64,000 nucleotides of DNA from Metridium senile (Eukaryota > Cnidaria > Anthozoa > Actiniaria > Metridiidae), in contig OX459098.1 in NCBI GenBank assembly GCA_949775045.1, forward strand, positions 15,857,207 to 15,921,206. Reading direction: 5' to 3'. Within the stretch, counting starts at the first letter, position 1, and every line of letters begins with the position of its first letter. The notes under the pieces are model-generated. The model did not search any database. It was not told the origin of the DNA and worked only from the letters and a program-made list of their open reading frames with translations. The translations under genes were made by a program, and so were the position numbers. Shown one piece after another: positions 56,311-64,000 of the stretch.

Positions 56311-57119
56311 ACATACAAGCAACACCATATAAAACAGTGATATTTATTGATTAAAAATTATTCGTTCCTTTAATACTTTCAATCTTTGTGAACTTTATTA
56401 TCAAAACGGTTCAAGTGTATCCTCCTCCGCAAGCAATACTTCTCCGATTATTTCCATTCGGGCTTCCTGTGTTACCTATATGGCCCGTCCGTTGATTGAC
56501 ACAAGAAGCCCAGAAATCCGAGAACTAGGGAAGGGATACCTGCGGAGGGGGCTAGGTGCAAGTGATAAACATGAATATTACTACATACAAGGGATTATGG
56601 GATACATTGGGTCACGTTCAATATTATTATTAGATATATATATAGATTAACCTTTGAGATACCTATATTGTACGAAGGCTGCTTAGCTGGCGTCGACAAC
56701 CAGAAAACTCCTTATCAATAAAAGATTCTAGACAAGTTCGATTTTCCAACACTCGTACACATGAGTGTTGATTTAAATTGGTCATTTTTGATTTTATTAC
56801 AAAAAGAAACGGACTTTACTCTACCTACTTTTACAAAAGTATTTGTATATTTTTTATATTTCTTCTACCCTTTTCAAGAACTGTAACATACTGATTCGAC
56901 CGTGACCAAAAGAAGGAAACGTTTAAGAAACGTCCAATGTTACGAAGAATTGTATGTTTTTTTCTTCAAAAAGTATCAATTTCTTCCCTTGTTAACACTG
57001 AAAATATATCATTTAAGACCTAACTTGTAAGACAAAGGAGATTTACATGAACTAAGAATACTTTGCCTGGTCAGTAGAAATTAGAATTAAAATCCTTAAC
57101 CATATATTTCTACACAGTT
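56311..57119. other. Non-coding, nothing recognised
   Basis: AT-rich intergenic DNA between the NXPE 5' region and the alpha-actinin 3' end. Confidence 0.5.
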
Positions 57120-57440
57120 GTCGCAGCAAAAGCTACAGTCAACACGCCAAGGCTGCAAAGGATGTCGGTATTTATCTCTTTATATGAATTTATGCACAAA
57201 ATATTTTGGTCGCATGTGATTTTCTGGCAATTGCAAAGGATGTCGGTATTTTCTCCTTATATGAGTTTATGCATAAAATAGTTTCGTATGTGTTTGTGGC
57301 AATGTCAAGCTGTTGCAGAGGTGTTGAACTGAAGGCTACAAAAGATATCGGTATGTTTCTTCGTCTTGTCAAATTATTCATAGAATATTTTGGTTGTATG
57401 TGTGACATATCGTCATAGCAAGCTGTTGCAGTTGGTGTTG
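57120..57440 (+). repeat. Dispersed repeat, same family as 19500-20060, rearranged
   Basis: AAGGATGTCGGTATTT recurs at 57160 and 57236, with a variant near 57340, and ATAGAATATTTTGGTTGTA at 57380. Confidence 0.65.
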
Positions 57441-57733
57441 ATGAGAATATCTCGCGAAATAACTTGAATGAAATAAATTAATTGCGATATTATAACATAA
57501 TCGTTAAGACATGTTCTTTAATTGTTGATCTGAAACTCTTCTCTGTGAGTTGGTTATTAATTGTTGATCCATTACACAGCGAGTCTGAAAGCCCAATCAA
57601 TGGATCAACACTGTTCTTTCAAAACAAATTATATTTCTATAACCAAAAAAGTTTAAAATCCAATTTTACCGAAATCTTTAAGTCTTCTAGAATTGACTGC
57701 AGCTTTTGCTTTGACGACAATTCTCGAAATAGT

Positions 57734-57739
57734 TTTATT
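57734..57739 (-). terminator. Polyadenylation signal candidate, alpha-actinin
   Basis: AATAAA on the minus strand about 80 nt after the TAA stop. Confidence 0.45.
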
Positions 57740-57817
57740 AACACCGATAAACGTCCATCACTTGGCACTCTGTCTAACCATAAAAATCTTAAGGTACTAG
57801 ATATTATTAGTATATAA

Positions 57818-60800
57818 TTAAAGATCACTTTCTCCATAAAGAGCTGTCGAGAAAGACATATAGTCCAGGGCTCCAGGTGCAGCGTCTTTGCCTTCATAGG
57901 GTGCCATACGAGCGATACAGTAATCTGCTTGATCTGGTGGAAGTTCACGTCGTAGCTCATCAGGCGTGATGTAAGGCTGTGGATGGAAAGGGAAATGAAC
58001 AGTGTTAGAATACAGTGGAAATAAAACAACCTAAAACACATTCATAATAACTATACGTTACTTCAACCTTATTCAATTATATTGAATTTTGTCGAGCTTT
58101 CAATAAAATTGAAAGGTTGAAGTAACGTGTAGTAATTATGAATCAAAAACCAGCCTACAAACAACTCTTTGATTTAAAACACATTGTTATAAGTTAAAGC
58201 ATAGTTAACTCTATTGACTGTAATGATCAAAGTTATAGTAAAGAAGAAACTAATAGTTTTAAAATATATATATATACTTTAATAACAATTATAATAATAA
58301 TAGTTAGTTAAGACAGTTTTGTAAGAGATACAGGGGAAGCAACAAAAACAGTATTACACACTATTAACTATATGGTTAAAGGAATAAGCCAGAATTTATA
58401 ATAAGTATATCATGTGTTTGGAAGCTGTATGGCTGTAGTGTGAACCTTAGACGTAGTTCAAACGTTGTTTGATTTCATTTATATTAGCATAAGCACATGT
58501 GAGATGCGACCTTAGGAAATAGGCCTTAAATATCGAATATTGTGAGGATCCGAGTGAGGAATCTTTTCAACATTCAAGATCAAATGCGTATCTCTAGTAA
58601 TCAGTAATGTCCTTCAGAAAAAATATAAACCCTTTTTTTTTACTCACTTTGTCTCCAGCCAAAATCCTGAACGATTCCATAACTTGTTCTGCGGTATCTG
58701 TGTCAGCGGTTTCTCTTGTCATGAAGTCAACGAATGCCTGGAAGGTTACTTTCTTTGTGTTGTTGGGATCGACGATTCTCATCAAACGCTCAAACTCTTT
58801 GTCACCCTGAGGGAATAATTGAACAAATTGTAAACATCTCCAACAGATCAGAGAATTGTGCAAAACTAAGGTAAAGTAACTATATAAATAAGTTGGTAAG
58901 TAAGTAAGTCAATAATCTTGCAAATAACCAAGTCAGTAGGTAGGTAAATATATAGGAAATTAATTAAGTACATAAGTAAGTAAGTAAGTTAGTAAGTAAG
59001 TAAGTTAGTTAGTAAGTAAGTAAGTAAGTAAGTAAAGTAAGTAAGTAAGTAAGTAAGTACATAAGTTAGTAAGTAAGTTAGTAAGTAAGTTAGTAAGTAA
59101 GTTAGTAAGTTAGTAAGTAAGTAAGTAAAGTAAGTAAGTAAGTAAGTAAGTACATAAGTTAGTAAGTACATAAGTTAGTAATTAAGTAAGTAAAGTCAGT
59201 AAGTAAGTAAGTAGGCAAGTAAGTAAGTACGTAAGTAAGTAAGCAAGTAAGTACATAAGTTAGTAAGTAAGTAAGTAAGTAAGCAAGTAAGTAAGTACAT
59301 AAGTCAGTAAGTACATAAGTTAGTAATTAATTTAAATAAGCTAGCAAGTAAATAACTAAGTCAGTGGGTAGGTAAGTAAAGTAAGTAGGTAAGTAAGTAA
59401 ATAGGTAAGTAAGTAAATAGGTAAGTAAGTAAATAGGTAATAAAGTAAGTTAGTAAGTACATAAGTTTGTAAGTAGGTAAGTAGGTAAGTGAGTTTTTAA
59501 GCAGCAGTAATTCAGCAAGAGTCAAACCATTACCTTTTCTCCTTCTTTCAAGCTGTATCCTAAGCTGACAAGACATTGCTTGAATTCATTGGGTTCCAAT
59601 TTACCATTTTCATCCTAAAAGATACGAACAAATAATAGAATTATAGATTCAAAATCAGATGTCAGGCCGTCGTCAACCTTACTATATTGAAGCAGATATA
59701 TAGACATACCTTGTCAAAGTAGTTAAATGATGTACGGAACTCGTTCATCTGGTCTTCAGTAATTCCCTTGGAGTCACGAGTCAGAATCTAGCAACAAGAT
59801 TTATTCAATTAGACAAATAATACTTAGATAAACACAACAGAAATCAGAAGCAACAATGGCATGCTTTTTACCGCAAAACCATGAAACAAAGTGCGACTGA
59901 TCAACATAAATCAAAAGCACGCGAGTGACGTTTGTAGCCGTTTTCAATAACTCCTGAGAAAGAAGCTCGGACAAAATAGCAAATGAGAAAGTATACACCT
60001 TTCCCGAATTCACTTGGATATTTACAAAACAATGGTTTCAAGTCGAGGTTAGTCTCCCCCGTTGCCGTGTTTAGCCTCGTCACGCAACGTTCGAGGTTGA
60101 CCTTGATAAACAACAGAATCAATTTCAGTCTCGACTTGGAACATTTGTCTTGTGATCATCCAAGCGAATTCCGGAAAGGTCCATTAGAACGAAGATGCAA
60201 AATGGTGGAGAGTGTTGTTTACCTGGTTCTCCACCTCGTTAATGTTCATAGCAGTCGCTGTAAGAAGCTGTTCCCAACGCACTCGGAGATCCTGAGAAAA
60301 TACAATAAATTGACATGCATGTAAGCAACTTGAAGAACAAGAAATAAGAAGAAATAAATTGTCAAAGAAATAATTTCTATAAATGACAAAAAATAAAATT
60401 ATAGGCTAAGAAACGGCCAAACGCTTATCTACCTTCCCTTCCCATTTCAAAGTTTCCCTCGTAGAGCCGTTTCTCAGGCTAGTAAAAAGAGGGATTCATA
60501 CTACCATTCTAATAGCGTGAAAAGGGTTGGATCATGTATTGTATTGTATTGTATTGTATTGTATTTAGCTAGCTTGGACACAGCATCAAGGGTTGGATCC
60601 GATCATGATGCGTTTTTCTGATCGCAAGGCACGATTTTTCAAGCTTTGTCAATTCAACAATTATAAAGAGGAACTTTTCATACTACAACTCGAACGGCAA
60701 AAGCTGAAGACTTCCAAACCATTGAAATTCATTCATATTACAACTTAAACTGGAATTGTGAATTTTGTTACCTCCATTCCATAATTTGTATGTGGGTTCT

Positions 60801-63685
60801 CGAATATCAAAGCTAGTTGTACTTCCTGTGGAAGAAAAAGAAAACAATCAGAAATGAATGCAACAGTGAATGATAGAATGGAAAAGCGGATGAATAGATG
60901 GAAGAGTTAACGAACAAGTTAATAAATAAGTCACAAACAAGTTAACAACATGAATGAGAGCGGGTAAATAGATAAATGAGTCAAACAAATAAAAACAATC
61001 AGTTTAAAACGTCAGTAAGGATTAACGTCAAAAACTTAAGTTTATTATTACTGAAATTACTCAACTGCTAGCGCAGCCAAAAATACGATCAATCGCGTTT
61101 TGAATTCCGGTTAACTCACGTGACCATTTGGAGCGCTTCAAATGGTCATGTGACATTCAAATAATGTTATTTCAATGTCACATGACCATATGGAGCGTAT
61201 AAGTTTAACTCTGCCCTGGGTACCAGAGGTTATTTTCTACTTGCTTTTGCGTTTGTAAATTCAACAGGTTGTGAAGCAACGAGCCTCTTGAGGATAACGA
61301 ACACAGACGTACAAATGATAAATACAAATACTAGATCAAGAAACCCTCTAGTTGCTAGGGTAGTTTAACTCCTTCTAGACCGAATAAGTAAAAAACCGGA
61401 AACAATTAACCAACAAAAAGACGTCTAACAATGCTTGAATCGATTGTTGTATGCACAAATGAAGAATAATACGAACATCCACATTACCTGGTGGATGGCT
61501 TCAAGTTCTTCAATGTTTGGTTTATAATGAGCCAATACTTCTTCTTCTTCTTGTAGAATTTTTAGATTTTTCTAAAAAAATAAATTATTTGTTAGAAAAA
61601 CTGACAACACAAGACGACAACAACATCTTCCTCTTTGTCTTTTTATTCCTGAAGTTTTTAATGTACATCGACTTATTTTAACCCAGCCCACCAAAATACA
61701 ATTATCCAATCACGAGAATATACAATGAATATGAACATGATTTACAGATACATGAGAAAAATATCATATGCCCTTGGCGGAAATTGAACCCCACGGTTTC
61801 GGCTTCCTAGTCCGATGTGTTAGCTACTACACCACAAGGACGACCACACTTGATACGCAGCCGGACAAATTAGTAGTATAGGGCAACTGTGGAGGTCCCA
61901 GGGCGATTTTAATCTCTCATTTTTTTTGGAAAAATCTCCCAGCTGACCTAAAATCCTTAAGTACCTTTTCTTTCCCAACGAAATTGAAAAACTACCTCTT
62001 GGCTTCGCAACGACTGTAATTTTTTTCTTACTCAACTTACTATTATTATACAGACACCTCAAATCCTTCATAGTTTCTTCTTTAAACTTTTTTTTTTCCT
62101 TTACATAAAGTGTGCATTTTCGTGTTGTATCTAGTATTTTCTATATATGTATCCACTTATTTTTCTACCTAATCCTGCTCTTTATGGTAACATAAAAAAG
62201 GCTGGGAGCTAACTAGAAAACTTTAGTTAATTTAGCCCTCACGCTCAAAATATTATTAAAACAATTTTGTAAAATAAAATAAAAGTAATATATATATATG
62301 TAAGCTATAACAAGTTTATAAAAAAATATATATGTAAAATACATGTAAAAATGAGCAAATAAAACATTCATTCATTCATTCAGTGAATATGATTTGTATA
62401 ATTTTTGTTATATGCGAACGAAATGCATCAAGATTAATAAAGAAATATTTTGGCCTGTGAGAACACTTCATTTTCTTTTTGTATTTCTTTTTGAAATTTG
62501 TTTGGGTGGCCTCGGGTGAAGCAGTCTCACTGTACAGATCAAAGTACATGACTTCAGTTTCATCTTACCTCTAGTGATCCGGTCATATTGAAACCAATAC
62601 TTCGTAGTTTTTCACTTTCTTGCTGGATCCATGGCCCGACAACGTTCGCTTTCTTGGCAAACTGAATACGAAGTCTTTCATTGTCTAAATATTGTTAAGG
62701 CGAAAGCACATTGGATACGTGCAAGAAAGTATAATACTCTCTTGACGGATGAAGAAATAAAGAGAATATGAAATAAGGGATGAAAGAGAAACAGGCAATA
62801 ATATGAAGAATAAAGAACGAAACGTAAGCGAAAGGTTTAATTGTGAAAGGAAAGATGGAATTGGATGCGTACAGGGAGAGGAAAATTAAACTCTCTTGAC
62901 GGGTATGAGATATGAGAATATTAAGATATGAGAATATGAAGTGAATAAGGGATGAAAGAGAAACAAGTATTGAATGGAAGAAGAGGGAGCGAAATGAAGG
63001 CGGCAAGAAAGAGCGGAATAAGAAAATGACGGTTTAATTGTGCAAAGGAAAGAATGAAATAAAGGAAGGAATGGAATTGGATGGGTGCAAGAGAGCAAAA
63101 TCTTGACGGGAGAAGAAATAAAGAGAATAAATGTAGTTTTCGTTAATGTTTTCACAATAAATATTTATGTAAATGCGAGTCGACGTTTCGACGCATCAAG
63201 CGGGATAAAGTATTAATGAAGAGAAGAAGAACAAAACGAAAACAATAAGGAAGATAGGAATAAAAAATGACAGTTTAAATGTGCAAAGGAAAGAATAAAT
63301 GAAGGAATGAATATATAAGTTGTAAAGGATACGTTCTTGTTTAGTATTTTCATCTCGTAATGAAGTGTCTCGCTTAGGAACAAGTCTTAGCACTTCATGC
63401 CATGAAGTTTCGATATCCTAAAAAACACAAAACAGCAACAAGCACATTAGTTTAATACCAAACACAACTGATTACTATATCAATACGAACATTAACAGTA
63501 AAAACATCACAACAAAAAGCTTTGTTTGTTGCGAAATATTTACGTACTTCGCTTGACAGAGTAGTGTAAGGATTTTCTTGTTCGCTTAGTTGTTTAATTT
63601 GATCGGCAATGTCCATGATAGAGTTGTATTCAGCCTCGGCTGCGGGCATGTTAGCTTTGAATGTTTCATGGGCATCTTGAAGTTC
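57818..63685 (-). CDS. ACTN: Alpha-actinin, C-terminal 340 residues (gene continues past right edge)
   Basis: Actin cross-linking protein of the spectrin superfamily. Ten minus-strand exons: 63548-63685, 63333-63417, 62569-62684, 61488-61571, 60772-60825, 60223-60291, 59710-59787, 59534-59614, 58648-58806, 57818-57976; phases are continuous (1023 nt including stop). They encode the end of the spectrin-repeat rod ([38 protein letters not shown]) and the calmodulin-like EF-hand head. EF-hand 1 ([17 protein letters not shown] then [14 protein letters not shown]) has a canonical loop with D, D, N and a final E, so it should bind calcium, as in non-muscle alpha-actinins. The second loop ([14 protein letters not shown]) lacks the last acidic residue, as in the family. 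The tail [19 protein letters not shown] to LYGESDL is almost identical to vertebrate alpha-actinin. Actin-binding CH domains lie outside the window. A polyadenylation signal candidate (AATAAA, minus) is at 57734-57739. Confidence 0.96.
58041..58143. repeat. Inverted repeat, about 32-bp arms
   Basis: TTCATAATAACTATACGTTA... and near-exact complement, alpha-actinin last intron. Confidence 0.82.
58885..59490. repeat. (GTAA)n microsatellite
   Basis: About 600 bp of AAGT units with AGTT, ACAT and AGGT variants, in an alpha-actinin intron. Confidence 0.96.
60002..60178. mobile_element. MITE, CAAGTCGAGG family, copy 3
   Basis: CGAATTCACTTGGAT outside and TTTCAAGTCGAGGTT inside, with imperfect complements at the right. 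Confidence 0.8.
60535..60566. repeat. (TATTG)n microsatellite
   Basis: Six pentanucleotide units. Confidence 0.92.
61215..61283 (-). repeat. Dispersed repeat shared with NUP133 intron 17
   Basis: Complement of 38835-38905. Confidence 0.7.
61771..61840 (-). tRNA. tRNA-like sequence, probable pseudogene or SINE head
   Basis: Minus strand: acceptor-like CCTTG/CAAGG, box A-like TGGTGTAGTAGC, an anticodon-like stem TCGG/CCGA with loop CTAGGAA (AGG if real), box B GGTTCAATTTCC. Mismatches in the acceptor and T stems argue against a functional tRNA. Confidence 0.45.
61862..62396 (+). mobile_element. 5'-truncated LINE, reverse transcriptase C-terminus and tail
   Basis: Plus strand reads [13 protein letters not shown], then [15 protein letters not shown] and a stop, the usual end of CR1/L2-like LINE polymerases (LPxxLK...F...LKxYLL). 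About 440 bp of 3' UTR follows, ending in four ATTC units. In an alpha-actinin intron, antisense to the gene. Confidence 0.72.
62700..63330. repeat. Diverged tandem repeat, about 170-200-bp unit, three copies
   Basis: GAAGAAATAAAGAGAATA, AAGGGATGAAAGAGAAAC and GGTTTAATTGTG-type words cycle between about 62745, 62900 and 63110. Confidence 0.7.
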
Positions 63686-64000
63686 CTAAAAGAAGAGAAG
63701 CCGATCATGAGCTTTACTGAAAACTAAATAAATATATGCCTTAAAAATACATTTAATAATAACGTGAGAAGATAGGATGTATGACGCGCGCGCAACCTTT
63801 TTGGCGGGAAAAGGAAATATTATTTTCTAGTGGATCTCTTTAAAATATCCGAACGACGCGCGAGTTCAAGCGCTTTTTGGCGGGAACCGTTTGATTTGAC
63901 TCTGCAGCTAAATTTGTTAAAAATATCACAACCAACAACTTGTAAATACTGCTATTAACGCTGCCTTGAATTTCTCTATGCATTGCATAAGTGACGCGTG
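63686..64000. other. Alpha-actinin intron, nothing recognised
   Basis: No further exon of the gene is visible before the right edge. Two TTTTTGGCGGGAA-like words occur about 70 bp apart. Confidence 0.6.

Overview
This is eukaryotic nuclear DNA from an animal: AT-rich, intron-dense and crowded with small DNA transposons, satellites and microsatellites. The gene set (a full NUP133, ZNRD2, an NXPE-type esterase, alpha-actinin and an intronless rhodopsin-class receptor) is metazoan. The very high intron density of NUP133 and the style of the repeats suggest a cnidarian, probably an anthozoan (sea anemone or coral). That placement is inference, not something read directly.

Layout. 1-15.8 kb: no gene recognised; a (TA)n tract, tandem repeats, nested inverted-repeat elements, a 1.3 kb CATC/CATT repeat field, and a 3.2 kb palindromic transposon with about 550-bp inverted ends (8590-11774). 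15809-16933 (+): single-exon class A GPCR. 17-21.5 kb: repeats only, including a 93-bp tandem array preceded by a hammerhead-ribozyme-like motif. 21565-23398 (-): ZNRD2 (SSSCA1), three exons. 23399-23790: short shared promoter region. 23791-50599 (+): NUP133, 36 exons joined here by phase into a complete 1148-residue protein; intron 12 is almost entirely a 4.6-kb minisatellite with higher-order structure. 51757-53994 (-): NXPE-family protein, two coding exons plus a likely non-coding 5' exon near 55.5 kb. 57818-63685 (-): last ten exons in this window of alpha-actinin, whose 5' part lies beyond the right edge. Introns and intergenic DNA hold roughly two dozen MITE-like inverted repeats (several in two or three copies), tRNA-derived SINEs and a LINE tail.

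How the genes relate. ZNRD2 and NUP133 are divergent with 392 bp between start codons, the arrangement of a bidirectional housekeeping promoter. The other genes are independent neighbours. I found no convincing new multi-gene system. The most unusual items are the higher-order minisatellite in NUP133, the palindromic transposon, the recurrent hammerhead-like repeat family, the triplicated 3' end of ZNRD2, and a MITE family that expands its own subterminal 20-bp repeat.
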